Notes: generated from the letters alone by a model not told the origin. Counted from the first letter of the stretch, positions 1-11,284 are shown. The stretch: 64,000 bases of DNA from Nitrosomonas aestuarii (GCF_003046585.1 NZ_QAAE01000012.1:1-64000), one strand, 5' to 3'. Numbers and translations: made by a program.

Positions 1-334
1 ATAAAAAAGTAATTGTGGAATGAGGCACGACTTGCTAAAGTGATTATGACAAAGTCGCTCGGTAATTAGACCGACAGTTTCCCTTGGTAATCACACTTTT
101 ACAGCTCAGTCAGTGACACGGTTAAATTTGCAGTCTCACTTGGCGAAGTGTCCGGTTTTATTTGACCATAACACTGACACATAGGGATAGAGATAAAGTT
201 TCAATCAGTATATGGACTAGCGACTGGAAGAACTGATGCTGATACTGGAAAATATTGGAAGCTGATTTACACACAGCTTCGTGGGCACTGGGCCAACAGA
301 GCCTAAAATCGTATATAACATAACAAGAGCAAAC
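1..334. other. Non-coding left edge
   Basis: No convincing reading frame is visible on either strand; all frames are broken by frequent stops. No tRNA or transposase motif was recognised. The stretch lies downstream of the bestrophin-like gene, which is read leftward, so it may hold that gene's 3' end region. Confidence 0.4.
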
Positions 335-1258
335 TCACATTAATACACCATCTTTGACCTCCAGAGGCGTGGGAATTGAGGATTCTCCCAGTTGTTGTCG
401 CAAGTCAATCTCAATATTGCGGCAAATGGACGACATCGCAACATCTTCAGGTTCCCGCGAGAACGGTTCTTCTGTTCGGCTTCCAATATGCTCTGTTACT
501 GTAAAAATTGTAGACAAGATAACAGAAATCGGAAGCGTTACCCACCCGAGTTGTTGAACAAGCCCAAGTGGAAGTAATAAAACAAATATCCATAAAAAAG
601 CTTTAGTAAACAAACCGTATTGCCGAGGTAATGGTGTGGTTTTAATTCGTTCGCAAACACCTTGAGCTGCAAAAAACGCTTTAATCGACTCCATGAGTCC
701 AAAGATATAGGCTTGCCGTTCAATCCACCCAGACCGATACAATTCCTGTAATCGTCGAGATTGCCACTGATTCAACAGTGTCGCTTTGTTTGCTGCCTTG
801 CTCAAAGCCTGAAATTCTTGGTCGGATAAGAACGGTGTTAGCTCTTCCCAGGATACTTCCTGCCGCAATTGCAAGCGAAGGGCATTGAGAAATGCCAGAT
901 GTCGATAAATGAGTTCGCTGTGAATACCTGTCACATCTGACGATGCTTGTTCCTGCTTTTGCGGAGGTTGAACATATCCAGTTATTTGAGCGGCGAAATT
1001 GCGAGAAGCATTTGTCAAATCTCCCCAGGCCATCCGAGCTTCCCAGTACCGATTATATGCCTCATTGTTACGAAAACCCAGCAATATAGCCACAGCAATT
1101 CCCAGAACATTAATTTCGGAAATAGGAAATACCAGGAACTCTATGGCAAACGTTAAATATAAGACACAAACAAGGCATCCATATGCAATGAAAAATAAAA
1201 CATTTGCACCATCAACTTTAATATGGTCGCTAAGTCGAATTGTTCGTTGGACAATCAT
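335..1258 (-). CDS. Bestrophin-like channel family protein (UPF0187)
   Basis: A 307-residue membrane protein of the bestrophin-like family, whose bacterial members form pentameric inner-membrane ion channels. The signature FRNNEAYNRYWEARMAWG at about residues 62-79 follows two N-terminal hydrophobic segments, as in the family, and two more hydrophobic segments lie past the middle (FLWIFVLLLPLGLVQQLGW and the stretch after it). I chose the ATG at 1258 because the protein then begins MIVQRTIRLSDHIK, the usual family start; an upstream start at 1321 would add 21 residues with no family resemblance. It is monocistronic. The ion carried cannot be read from the sequence. Confidence 0.85.
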   Translation of the reverse strand: MIVQRTIRLSDHIKVDGANVLFFIAYGCLVCVLYLTFAIEFLVFPISEINVLGIAVAILLGFRNNEAYNRYWEARMAWGDLTNASRNFAAQITGYVQPPQKQEQASSDVTGIHSELIYRHLAFLNALRLQLRQEVSWEELTPFLSDQEFQALSKAANKATLLNQWQSRRLQELYRSGWIERQAYIFGLMESIKAFFAAQGVCERIKTTPLPRQYGLFTKAFLWIFVLLLPLGLVQQLGWVTLPISVILSTIFTVTEHIGSRTEEPFSREPEDVAMSSICRNIEIDLRQQLGESSIPTPLEVKDGVLM

Positions 1259-1641
1259 AGCTTTTGACCCTTTCTTGAATAAGTAAAGTATGAAATATAG
1301 CCGATATTGTCGGGTAGCCAAACAAAACTGAATCGACCCGACTTTTCCTGAGATTGTTTTGTTTGAGCCACTAACAATATTTGGGGTCAGAGTAACAAAT
1401 ATTTAACCCTTATTCTTCAGGCTATTAACTAGTTTATGCTTACAAACTTGCTCGTTGTGGGTAACGTCCGTAAAAGTATTGCGTAAGTAAAAACTGAGAC
1501 GGAATCCCTAGTTTTTTATGTCATAAAACGGTGCATGCTCAAGACAACCTTAACAGGCCATCCAGAAAGGGATGGGCAATCAGTAAATTCCTAAGTTCAA
1601 ATACTGCGAACTGAAATATAATTCAGGTTTTTATCCTTAAA
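1259..1641. other. Divergent intergenic region
   Basis: This gap separates the leftward bestrophin-like gene from the rightward MFS gene and must carry both promoters. I see no clear -35/-10 pair. It holds a small inverted repeat, listed separately, and no supportable gene. Confidence 0.4.
1376..1403. repeat. Small inverted repeat around GGGTCAGAGTAA
   Basis: Perfect 8-bp arms AATATTTG and CAAATATT enclose a 12-nt loop, GGGTCAGAGTAA. The motif GGGGTCAGAGT is, from memory, often seen near REP-associated tyrosine transposases. No such transposase is nearby, so this may be a remnant or chance. Confidence 0.3.
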
Positions 1642-2850
1642 ATGGAATCTACCGGGAATCGCTGGCTGGTCGTTGCAGGTGCGTTAATCATACAGGTCTG
1701 TCTGGGCGCCATCTATAGTTGGAGCGTTTTTGTCATTCCGCTTAAAGAGGTCTTTTTTTACACGACAACGCAGACGCAGATGATTTTTTCTCTGGCGCTG
1801 GCTACATTTGCACTGGTCATGATATTTGCAGGCAGGCTGCAGGACAAGAAGGGGCCGCGCATTGTGGCGACATTGGGCGGTATCGTATTGGGTACTGGAT
1901 ACCTGCTTGCTTCGTTGACTGGCGGCAGTTTTCTGCTGATTGCCTTGACGGTGGGTATTATCGGCGGCGCAGGTATCGGGCTGGGTTATGTCTGCCCCAT
2001 TGCTGCGTGTGTGAAATGGTTTCCGGACAAGCGGGGCATGGTTACCGGTCTGGCTGTGGCAGGATTTGGTGCCGGGGCGTGGATATTTGCAAAAGTTGCC
2101 TCGGGTTTTATCGATACATACGGGATTTTGACATCTTTCATGTACCTTGGCGTCATATTCATGGTATCGGTTGTTTTGGGCGCGCAACTCCTTAGAAACC
2201 CACCCGCCGGATGGCGTCCGGCAGGATGGAATCCGCCTGAATCCATATCCAGTACGGCTTCTGTGAAGGATTTCGAATGGCGGGATATGGTCAGGCTCAG
2301 GCAGTTCTGGATGCTCTGGATCATGTTTGTGTTTGGTGCGGCAGCGGGTTTGCTTGTAATCGGCATACTCAAGCCTTATGGTGTGCACAGCGGTCTGAGT
2401 GCCGCAGCAGCAGCTAATGCTGTCGGCGTTCTGGCATTGTTCAACGGCGCTGGTCGCATTGTCTGGGGCACGGTATCAGATAAGATTGGCAGAAAAAACG
2501 CCATGACGCTCATGTTTCTGCTACAGGGTGTCATGATGTTTGCGCTTATAGAGATGGGTTCGACCGAACTGACACTGTCCGTTGCCGCTGCGTGGGTTGG
2601 ATTCAATTTCGGCGGGAATCTTGCTTTGTTTCCTACGACAACAGCGGATTTTTTCGGAACCACACACGTTGGCATCAACTACGGCTTCATGTTCACTGCA
2701 TACGGTGTTGCCGGCATCGCCGGGCCAATACTCGCTGGAGGTGTTTTCGACCTGACAGGCAGTTACCTGTGGGCTTTTGTTCCATCGGGAATAGCCTGTC
2801 TTATTGCGGCGGGCATATCGCTTGGTCTGAAGTCTCCACGCCTGGTCTAG
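1642..2850 (+). CDS. MFS transporter, oxalate/formate antiporter family
   Basis: A 402-residue, 12-helix major facilitator carrier. The N-terminal run (VCLGAIYSWSVFVIPLKE, then GRLQDKKGPR in the loop between helices 2 and 3) and the GGAGIGLGYVCPIAACVKWF segment are typical of the OxlT-like oxalate/formate:H+ antiporter family. A second DKIGRK loop follows helix 8, as expected for MFS symmetry. Family members carry small monocarboxylates or dicarboxylates; the real substrate is unknown and no oxalate-metabolising gene is adjacent. It appears monocistronic, with a nested inverted repeat just past its stop. The start at 1642 has no strong ribosome binding site. Confidence 0.85.
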   Translation: MESTGNRWLVVAGALIIQVCLGAIYSWSVFVIPLKEVFFYTTTQTQMIFSLALATFALVMIFAGRLQDKKGPRIVATLGGIVLGTGYLLASLTGGSFLLIALTVGIIGGAGIGLGYVCPIAACVKWFPDKRGMVTGLAVAGFGAGAWIFAKVASGFIDTYGILTSFMYLGVIFMVSVVLGAQLLRNPPAGWRPAGWNPPESISSTASVKDFEWRDMVRLRQFWMLWIMFVFGAAAGLLVIGILKPYGVHSGLSAAAAANAVGVLALFNGAGRIVWGTVSDKIGRKNAMTLMFLLQGVMMFALIEMGSTELTLSVAAAWVGFNFGGNLALFPTTTADFFGTTHVGINYGFMFTAYGVAGIAGPILAGGVFDLTGSYLWAFVPSGIACLIAAGISLGLKSPRLV

Positions 2851-2947
2851 CCTGAATATCGCACCAGTTCTTTTACCCAATTCCCTAAAGGTCATCAGGT
2901 AAAAGGATCGCAGCCCGGAATTTAACGTGCTGTTGCGATATTCAGGC
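2850..2947. repeat. Nested inverted repeat, possible miniature element
   Basis: Outer arms GCCTGAATATCGCA (2850-2863) and TGCGATATTCAGGC (2934-2947) are perfect 14-bp complements. Inside them a second perfect pair, CTTTTACC (2870-2877) and GGTAAAAG (2898-2905), is offset from the centre. The total length of 98 bp with exact terminal repeats resembles a miniature transposable element or an IS deletion remnant. No target-site duplication is evident. It could instead act as a structured 3' end of the preceding transcript. Confidence 0.5.
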
Positions 2948-3013
2948 CGGTACACCGCCATTACCCGGTTGAGGGTGTGCCCGTGTGCTGTATGCTTGCA
3001 GTATCTTCCTTCA

Positions 3014-3385
3014 TCAATCAACATCCGATATGTCAATTATTTGGTCGCCTAATCCGTCGCAACATTGACAGGCTGCGGAATCATTTGGAAGATCGTTTTC
3101 TACGCATGCCCTGCAACAGGTCCAGCGGGGTCCATTCGGACTCAGTGAAGTGCCTTGTAATACTTCGATAATGGCTTTGTTAATGTCCAGTTGAGATACA
3201 CCTTTAGCCTCCAGTGATGCGGCAAGCGCCACAACCGCTCTTGTTGATGCTTTGCAGGATAATTGGCTATAGAAGGCTTTGTTTTTGGCGTCAGTAACCT
3301 TTTCTTTTGCCATGACTGGCGACATAATGAATAACGCTATGACAGCCAAAGCTAACCAGTGAACAATAATCATTTTTGCGCTCAT
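3014..3385 (-). CDS. Small exported cysteine-rich protein
   Basis: A 123-residue protein of unknown family. Residues 1 to about 26 form a clear Sec signal peptide ending in SPVMA before a charged KEKVTDAKNK stretch. The C-terminal third holds seven cysteines, including a CC-x2-C group and a C-x-CC group, suggesting disulfides or metal binding in the periplasm. The middle (VALAASLEAKGVSQLDINKA) looks helical. A ribosome binding site GGAGAA lies just upstream of the ATG at 3385. It stands alone, convergent with the MFS gene. No function can be assigned. Confidence 0.6.
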   Translation of the reverse strand: MSAKMIIVHWLALAVIALFIMSPVMAKEKVTDAKNKAFYSQLSCKASTRAVVALAASLEAKGVSQLDINKAIIEVLQGTSLSPNGPRWTCCRACVENDLPNDSAACQCCDGLGDQIIDISDVD

Positions 3386-3818
3386 GATTAATTCTCCTAT
3401 AATGAAATAAGTGTTGGGTAATCTTTCTCTTCATCCATTTTCATGGAGTATCAGATTAATAGCAGTTCAAAATCGATAAAGTGAGAAATCGCACAAATAC
3501 GTTCAATTATTTTTTTGGTACTGTCGGGTCATGCATGTTCCGGGGTAATCTGCGCCGTTGGCAGTCGGGATAGCATTTTGATTGGGTAGCAATCGATGGA
3601 GACGATTCGGGTCGCAGATCAAATGCACGATGAAATAGGGTATTGCACATGACAATTGTCTTGTTACTCTTTGCTGCGCTGGATTTTATGAATCGGTGAT
3701 AGCGGGGATATTCGGCTTTTTTTTCGGATGATACAAGCTATTCAGGTTACTCGTTATCCGCTAAATGATCGAAACAGGGAAGTGAATTTTAACCTTGAGA
3801 AATGGTTTGTATCAGCTG
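3386..3818. other. Intergenic region without recognised features
   Basis: This lies upstream of the leftward Cys-rich gene and downstream of the leftward Nudix gene, so it probably includes the Cys-rich gene's promoter. No long reading frame, strong hairpin or repeat was seen. Confidence 0.35.
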
Positions 3819-4364
3819 TCATCCTGGTTTTTGAGAACGCTCGATAATACCGGTATGGAATGCAAGTTTTCCCTGCCTGCGTTCTGCCATATAGCGTTTC
3901 AATGGGTCGTGAATTACGCGAAAAGCCATTTCATTCCACGGTATTTCATGTTCGGACAATAATTTAACCTCACTGCTTTCGATACCCGGGCTAAAATCCA
4001 GATCAAGCAGACGCGCGCGAAACAATGCATAAACCTGGCTGATATGAGGAAGGCTGTATATCGCGTAGAGGTCGCCGATTGCAACCCGTGCATTGGCCTC
4101 TTCCAGTGTTTCCCGCGCAGCGGCTTCAGCCAGGGTTTCATTGTTCTCCATAAATCCGGCCGGCAGCGTCCACCAGCCGCTGCGCGGCTCAATCGCGCGG
4201 CGACAGAGCAGGATTTTATCTTCCCATTCCGGTATGCATCCGACTACCATTTTGGGATTCTGATAATGGATTTCGTGACATGCCGTACAGATATAACGGG
4301 GTAATGTGTCACCTTCCGGTATACGAAATACAACATTTGCGCTGCATAGACTACAGAATTTCAT
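3819..4364 (-). CDS. Nudix hydrolase with N-terminal zinc ribbon
   Basis: A 181-residue Nudix hydrolase. The N-terminus carries two CxxC pairs (C4/C7 and C26/C29) that should bind zinc. The Nudix box runs from G70: G-x5-E76-x7-R84-E85-x2-E88-E89, with the glycine after the EE pair replaced by N91. The residues that bind divalent metal (R84, E85, E88, E89) are all present. Family members hydrolyse nucleoside diphosphates linked to another moiety, such as NADH or ADP-ribose; this zinc-ribbon type is often annotated as an ADP-ribose pyrophosphatase or NUDIX hydrolase without firm substrate. It is transcribed in the same direction as the DUF2914 gene but 73 bp beyond that gene's stop. Confidence 0.88.
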   Translation of the reverse strand: MKFCSLCSANVVFRIPEGDTLPRYICTACHEIHYQNPKMVVGCIPEWEDKILLCRRAIEPRSGWWTLPAGFMENNETLAEAAARETLEEANARVAIGDLYAIYSLPHISQVYALFRARLLDLDFSPGIESSEVKLLSEHEIPWNEMAFRVIHDPLKRYMAERRQGKLAFHTGIIERSQKPG

Positions 4365-4437
4365 GAAATAGCTTGTATCTGCTTTATGAATATTGAATAT
4401 TCATGATGATAAAAATCACGTCATATCAACTTTTACG

Positions 4438-5349
4438 TCATATGCCGTTGCTGACCACAAAGTGTTTTTCAGCCAGTTGATTACCTTCCTGATCGGTCAG
4501 CACTGTCCGCCAGGACCCAATACTTTCTTTATTTAACAATTTGTTCGCGTAAGTGCGCCAGTTATTACCTGCTATCTGAAGTTGGGTTTCCGAAACCAGT
4601 TCATCTTCAAAATACCAGTTTACTGTAACCTGTTGACCTGCAAAATCATGTAGCTCGACGAAAAAATAAATACTTGTGGCGTCGGTATCTTGCTCAAGCT
4701 GAATATGGTTGGTTTCATCTGCCGGTTCGCGATTTCGAATAGCATGCGTGAGCTGCACGCGCGCAACCTGGGGGTGATTTGCTGGATTCGGTTCATTTGC
4801 TGCAGGCGTTGTCGTACTGTTGTTATTGTGCAGTAGTGTTTGTTGTGCATTGTCTGCTTTATAATCCGGTTTCACATTCGGTAGCGGCGGCATCGGCGCT
4901 GCTTTTATGGCTTGCCCCGGCTTTGGCTTGGCTATGAGCGTATTGGGCTGTACGCTTTTTTGTATAGGCTCATCAAACGCCACGTTATCAGACTCGGATT
5001 GTAAATCAGGTGTGGATTTAACAGTGTTGCCGTCATCAAACTGATTGAAGTTTGTCGTTATATCAGTGGTATTTTTTGCGTCTGCAAAGAATTCGTCAGT
5101 ATCTGTCGCACTGTCGCTTCGGCCAAAGAACAGATATCCGATTGTGCCTGATATGACGACTAATAGGAGCAGCGCCAACACAATCTTACGCCAGTCGAGG
5201 GGCGGTTTTTCGAATATGTGTTGCGAATTTTGCAGGTCATTATCGGAAACCGGCGCTTCCGCTACTGTGGTTGCCTCTGACACTTCAGCCGCCTCAGGTG
5301 CTTTAGGTTGCTGTATTTGTATACGAATTTTCAGTTTATTATCGGACAT
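4438..5349 (-). CDS. DUF2914 domain membrane protein
   Basis: A 303-residue protein with a cytoplasmic N-terminus (charged, then Ala/Glu rich), one membrane helix at about residues 54-74 (IVLALLLLVVISGTIGYLFF), a long low-complexity Asn/Pro/Thr-rich linker, and a C-terminal globular domain of about 100 residues. That domain, from VARVQLTHAI to the end with W-x2-VLTDQEGN, matches the DUF2914 pattern. The topology places DUF2914 in the periplasm. The family has no known function. The gene is divergent from ligA. Confidence 0.75.
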   Translation of the reverse strand: MSDNKLKIRIQIQQPKAPEAAEVSEATTVAEAPVSDNDLQNSQHIFEKPPLDWRKIVLALLLLVVISGTIGYLFFGRSDSATDTDEFFADAKNTTDITTNFNQFDDGNTVKSTPDLQSESDNVAFDEPIQKSVQPNTLIAKPKPGQAIKAAPMPPLPNVKPDYKADNAQQTLLHNNNSTTTPAANEPNPANHPQVARVQLTHAIRNREPADETNHIQLEQDTDATSIYFFVELHDFAGQQVTVNWYFEDELVSETQLQIAGNNWRTYANKLLNKESIGSWRTVLTDQEGNQLAEKHFVVSNGI

Positions 5350-5459
5350 ATTAGACTTAGACCCAAGCTTGAAAACTTATTTTATACTGAAATTATGCAC
5401 GAGAACACATGAGCTCATGATCAGAAAGCCGACTCAATACCCGGTGTTAATAGGATTGG

Positions 5460-5465
5460 TATAAT
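5460..5465 (+). promoter_or_regulatory. Possible -10 element upstream of ligA
   Basis: A perfect TATAAT lies in the ligA/DUF2914 divergent gap, about 160 bp before the ligA start. The -35 region 17 bp upstream matches TTGACA poorly, so this is a weak call. Confidence 0.25.
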
Positions 5466-5570
5466 AGTCATGTAATGTGGTCATGCATAATTGCCGCGAT
5501 GATTGTCTGGTGTTGTTATTTTAGACAGCATCTTTTTTATATTCTACAGTACATCAGATTGCTGATGTAA

Positions 5571-7652
<2,082 letters not shown>

Positions 7653-7659
7653 TATATTT

Positions 7660-8217
7660 ATGTTGACCCGAGAAAAGACCGAACAAATTTTACGAACCGC
7701 TGATTTAATGTATTCATTCGAAACGATTGAAGCAACGATACAGCGTCTGGCCGATGAAATCACAGATAAATTGTCAACACAATGCCCGCTGGTGTTGTGC
7801 GTCATGAAAGGCAGTATTGTATTTGCGGGTCATTTGTTACCAAAATTGACGTTTCCGTTGAATTTTGATTACGTACAGGTATCGCGCTACCATAATAAAA
7901 TAAGCGGTGGAAAAATAGACTGGCTGATGTTTCCTCAAGATGAATTAAAAGATCAGGTTGTGCTAGTGATCGATGATATTCTGGATGAGGGCATTACTTT
8001 GGCGGAAATTCGCAAAAAAGTGCTCGATTGTGGCGCGCGGTCGTTTTATAGTGCGGTACTGATTGATAAGGATACGGGAAAAGTGAAATCTTTTCAGGCT
8101 GATTTTGTCGGATTGACTTTGCCAGACCGTTATGTATTTGGTTTTGGTATGGATATACACGGTGCCTGGCGAAACCTGCCGGCGATTTACGCATTACCTT
8201 CAGAACCGGGAAAATAA
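7660..8217 (+). CDS. hpt: Hypoxanthine/guanine phosphoribosyltransferase
   Basis: A 185-residue type I phosphoribosyltransferase that makes IMP or GMP from the free base and PRPP. The PRPP loop VVLVIDDILDEGITL is clear, with both acidic residues, and CVMKGSIVFAGHLLPKL matches the pyrophosphate loop region of bacterial HPRTs. The C-terminal LPDRYVFGFGMD is the usual purine-binding region. The ATG at 7660 fits the family; longer versions run back into ligA. It lies 7 bp after ligA and 3 bp before a methylthioinosine phosphorylase, which would release hypoxanthine, the substrate of this enzyme. The pair therefore looks like a two-step salvage route. Confidence 0.93.
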   Translation: MLTREKTEQILRTADLMYSFETIEATIQRLADEITDKLSTQCPLVLCVMKGSIVFAGHLLPKLTFPLNFDYVQVSRYHNKISGGKIDWLMFPQDELKDQVVLVIDDILDEGITLAEIRKKVLDCGARSFYSAVLIDKDTGKVKSFQADFVGLTLPDRYVFGFGMDIHGAWRNLPAIYALPSEPGK

Positions 8218-8220
8218 ACT

Positions 8221-8967
8221 ATGCTGGCTATTATTGGCGGCAGTGGTATGACACAGCTATCCTGCCTGGAAATATCACATCGACAAATCATACGAACACC
8301 TTATGGCGAACCTTCCGGGCCGTTTACTTTCGGCAAAGTAAACAATCGGGAGATTGTTTTTCTGGCGCGACACGGACATGGCCATACGATTCCGCCGCAT
8401 CAGATTAATTATCGCGCCAACTTATGGGCCCTGAATACACTGCGACCGCGACATGTCGTTGCCGTTGCCGCGGTGGGCGGAATTCGAGAAAACCTGGCGC
8501 CAGGCAATCTGGTTATACCAGATCAAATTATCGATTATACCTATGGTCGTGATTTCACTTATTTTGACAGCACCGACCAGCCAGTGACCCATATCGATTT
8601 TACGCATCCGTATTGTTCCGCTACACGCGCAAAGCTTTTGCAAGCGGCTAAGCTGGCCGGGGAACCCGTCGCCAATGGCGGTGTTTATGCCGCCATACAA
8701 GGGCCGCGGCTGGAAACAGCCGCTGAAATAAACCGCTTGGAGCGCGATGGGGCCGATATGGTTGGTATGACTGGAATGCCGGAAACAGCGCTGGCGAGGG
8801 AACTGGGTCTGAATTATGCGACACTTGCCGTTGTCGCAAACCACGCTGCTGGGCGTGGTATCAATGTCACGGCTATTCCATTAAACGAAATCTATGCGAT
8901 TCTGGAGCAGGCGATGGTGCATGTTAGGAATATAATAGAACAATTGGTGCATTGTGATGGCGATTAA
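8221..8967 (+). CDS. S-methyl-5'-thioinosine phosphorylase (MTAP/PNP family)
   Basis: A 248-residue nucleoside phosphorylase of the MTAP/PNP family. IIGGSGM at residues 4-10 and [20 protein letters not shown] are the phosphate and 5'-side motifs; [14 protein letters not shown] and [14 protein letters not shown] form the base and ribose pocket. Adenine-specific MTAPs carry Asp in the base-binding loop after the conserved alanine-valine strand; here the loop reads [10 protein letters not shown], with Asn, which in this family goes with 6-oxopurine substrates. I therefore prefer methylthioinosine over methylthioadenosine. Its product hypoxanthine would feed the adjacent HPRT. Its 3' end overlaps the peptide deformylase start. 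Confidence 0.85.
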   Translation: MLAIIGGSGMTQLSCLEISHRQIIRTPYGEPSGPFTFGKVNNREIVFLARHGHGHTIPPHQINYRANLWALNTLRPRHVVAVAAVGGIRENLAPGNLVIPDQIIDYTYGRDFTYFDSTDQPVTHIDFTHPYCSATRAKLLQAAKLAGEPVANGGVYAAIQGPRLETAAEINRLERDGADMVGMTGMPETALARELGLNYATLAVVANHAAGRGINVTAIPLNEIYAILEQAMVHVRNIIEQLVHCDGD

Positions 8968-9490
8968 ACCGGTACTTAAAATGGGTGAGCCACTGCTGCT
9001 GGAAGTGGCGAGTCAGGTAGAGCAATTCAACACGCCCGAACTCAATGAATTGATTCAGGATATGCAGGATACAATGGCTTCTCTTGATGGTGCCGGCCTT
9101 GCAGCGCCACAGATTGGAGTCGGCCTGCAGGTGGTCATTTTCGGCTTTAAAGAAAATCAGCGCTATCCGGATGCAGATGAAGTGCCTTTTACCGTACTGA
9201 TCAATCCACAGCTCACCCCTTTGTCCGATGGAATGGAAGAAGACTGGGAGGGCTGTTTAAGTGTTCCAGGCATGCGCGGTAAAGTACCTCGCTATACCCA
9301 CTTACGGTATCAGGGTTTTGATCAATATGGCCGTGTCATTGACCGCCAAGTGGATGGATTTCATGCGCGTGTTGCGCAACATGAGTGCGACCATTTGCAA
9401 GGTATTCTTTATCCTATGCGTATCAGGGATTTTCGTACATTTGGGTTCGTCGATGTGTTGTTTCCTGGACAAACAGTACTGAATGAGTAG
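8957..9490 (+). CDS. def: Peptide deformylase
   Basis: Removes the formyl group from the N-terminal methionine of new proteins. All three motifs are intact: [23 protein letters not shown] with the metal-binding Cys, and the HECDHLQG helix supplying two metal-binding His and the catalytic Glu. Length (177 residues) is normal. The coding start is either GTG at 8954 or the adjacent ATG at 8957; I prefer the ATG. It overlaps the end of the preceding phosphorylase by 11 bp, so the ligA-hpt-phosphorylase-def run is very likely one transcript. No formyltransferase gene follows, unlike the common def-fmt arrangement. Confidence 0.95.
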   Translation: MAIKPVLKMGEPLLLEVASQVEQFNTPELNELIQDMQDTMASLDGAGLAAPQIGVGLQVVIFGFKENQRYPDADEVPFTVLINPQLTPLSDGMEEDWEGCLSVPGMRGKVPRYTHLRYQGFDQYGRVIDRQVDGFHARVAQHECDHLQGILYPMRIRDFRTFGFVDVLFPGQTVLNE

Positions 9491-9592
9491 AAGTAATGTC
9501 CGATTGTACGAGAATGCGCACTGATTGCATTAATATTCTTACAAAAATCTGCGGAACTGGCTGCGGTTGTTAATTTCAGTGTCGATGCATGA

Positions 9593-10498
9593 TTACCTGG
9601 TTTTCTTGATTATGGCCAATTCCGCGATCCGTTTGCCGGTCTGCAGTGAACTGGCTCGAAACGCTGCAGTCAGTACATTAACTGTTTGCGTAATAAACCA
9701 ATTACCTTCTTCGGTCAGATAAAACTGAACGTACTCATCGAGTTCCATATCATTCAATTCTTGATAAGCATACGCCATCGTTAACATCATGGCAGGGTAC
9801 ATGTTTTCAGTCAGTTCTTTTTTTTGTTCGTTCAGCTTTGTATCAAAGATGGCCATTGTTTCAGCATCCCCATTGACAGCGCCCATCAGCATCGCCCGTT
9901 TCATACCCACCATCAGTTCAATGGCAAATTTTGTTGTGTGGGTGACTGACTCCAGTGCCTGCAACAGGCGCAGGCGATTAGTCGGTAAAGGCTCCCGAAT
10001 CACCCCTTCAATAAAAACCTCGAGCAAATGGAGATCGAATTCTCGTCCTTCTATTTCCGTGATTCTTCTCATTAGCGGTGTGTTGAGTGCTTTTAGTAGT
10101 TTTTCAATTCGTTCACGATTAAAATCTGCCTTAAGTGCTTCATGGAGCCGTTGATGAAAATGTTCAGGTTTGTATGATTCCGCTGCAATTTTTTCAATCT
10201 CCTTGACTATAACCGGGTCATCCGGTTTGTCCGGTGACTGGCGAATGGATTCCAATAACTTATCGCCAATCTCTTCAATCTGTTTTTGTAAGCCTGAAAG
10301 GATAATAATCTTGCCGATCAGTTCGTCCGGTGACGATGCCACAAGCTGGAGAGGCGCGGGTTTAATGGCTGCCTCGGCATGCGATATTGGCAACGTTAAT
10401 TGTCCATTCGATAAAATTTGCCAGGTAACCCATCCGCTACAGCCAAGTATGGCAACACCGCAGACAGCCATTGTGATTCTTTTTGCATCAAATCGCAT
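9593..10498 (-). CDS. DUF2059-like exported or membrane-anchored protein
   Basis: A 301-residue protein with an N-terminal hydrophobic segment (about residues 10-30, VCGVAILGCSGWVTWQIL), acting as a membrane anchor or uncleaved signal. The rest is mostly helical and contains repeated EKIAAESYKPEHFHQRL and MRRITEIEGREF-type segments that resemble the DUF2059 family, with EEGNWFITQTVNV near the C-terminus. DUF2059 has no established function; members are periplasmic. The gene is convergent with def and followed upstream by a long AT-rich gap. Assignment to DUF2059 rests on pattern resemblance only. Confidence 0.6.
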   Translation of the reverse strand: MRFDAKRITMAVCGVAILGCSGWVTWQILSNGQLTLPISHAEAAIKPAPLQLVASSPDELIGKIIILSGLQKQIEEIGDKLLESIRQSPDKPDDPVIVKEIEKIAAESYKPEHFHQRLHEALKADFNRERIEKLLKALNTPLMRRITEIEGREFDLHLLEVFIEGVIREPLPTNRLRLLQALESVTHTTKFAIELMVGMKRAMLMGAVNGDAETMAIFDTKLNEQKKELTENMYPAMMLTMAYAYQELNDMELDEYVQFYLTEEGNWFITQTVNVLTAAFRASSLQTGKRIAELAIIKKTR

Positions 10499-10924
10499 CG
10501 TTGTTTTTCCTCTTCAGAGTGTGTGATTGTCAAGCTTATGGGTAGATCGCAGGCAATGACTGTGTAAGTTTCTTTTAAATAACGGCATGGGAATTTCATG
10601 GCTGTAGATTTCTTTTGGCGAACAGCTTAAAGATGCAGTAATGTATCCATATTTGTTTGTTATGCGATCTGAAGAGACTGAGTCATATGCTCTGGAATAC
10701 AGTGACTTGAACTTGATCAATTGAAATCATTTCGCAGGCAATTGTTTGCCTCTATTTTCCCTGTTAGTTGCATTTTGCCTGAAAGAATTGCTGAAGCTGG
10801 ACTGTTTTCGGACTAACACTGAGCTCTGGTGAGTACTTGTTTTCAGGGTGTATGTGCTATATTGCGCTTATGTAATATCTGATTTTTATATATACGAAAG
10901 ATGGTGAGTTGCTATAAATTAATT

Positions 10925-10979
10925 AAAAATTAGGGTGTTAAATCTAAAACCGTAAAAATTTTAGGGTTAAATCCAAAAC
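10925..10979. repeat. Imperfect 26-bp tandem direct repeat
   Basis: Two near-copies, 10925-10950 and 10954-10979, share AAAAATT, AGGGT, TTAAATC and AAAAC in the same order. They lie about 300 bp upstream of the small gene at 11285 and could be paired regulator sites. No regulator is identifiable from sequence. Confidence 0.4.
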
Positions 10980-11162
10980 TAAACTTTCATTGTCGGAAAA
11001 TGTAGGTTAGAATTTACAAACGTAATAGTCAGGTAGTGAATAATGATAAAGACTATTATAATAATAAGAATAATAACCCAGTAGGTTGCGCTAGAAATAG
11101 GGAGCCACATTATGGTTGTCGAAACTACTAAAAATACTGGGGAGCAGAGGAATCTGTCGTAT

Positions 11163-11199
11163 CTTTTAACATAACCCCACATTTATGTGGATGTTAAAG
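11163..11199. other. Strong hairpin in the leader of the small gene
   Basis: CTTTTAACAT pairs with ATGTTAAAG, and inside that CCACAT pairs with ATGTGG around a 2-nt loop, leaving a 4-nt bulge (aacc) on the left side. A weaker 5-bp stem, AGTCG/CGACT at 11206-11225, follows with TTTTGTTT after it. Together they could be a terminator or a structured 5' leader. Confidence 0.5.
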
Positions 11200-11284
11200 T
11201 AGGAGAGTCGGTTTTTATATCGACTTTTGTTTAGTAGGTGAAGTTAAGACAAAATAGTCAATAATTTAATAAGGAGATTGAGTG

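Larger units (their letters stand above)
10499..11284. other. Long AT-rich gap with repeats and hairpins
   Basis: This gap has an imperfect direct repeat and a strong hairpin, listed separately, before a small gene at 11285. A 67-codon hydrophobic frame on the minus strand (10979-11182) is probably a product of the AT-rich sequence; it has no ribosome binding site. The segment next to 10498 should carry the promoter of the leftward DUF2059-like gene. Confidence 0.45.

Noticed and set aside
1684..2388. Long reverse frame inside the MFS gene
   Set aside because: Its composition (many Arg, Cys, His) is that of a shadow frame of a GC-rich membrane protein gene.
5408..5419. 12-bp palindrome CATGAGCTCATG between the DUF2914 gene and ligA
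   Set aside because: Short enough to occur by chance and not clearly placed relative to a promoter.
10979..11182. 67-codon hydrophobic frame on the minus strand
   Set aside because: It has no ribosome binding site, begins inside a strong hairpin and its runs of Ile and Val follow from AT-rich sequence.
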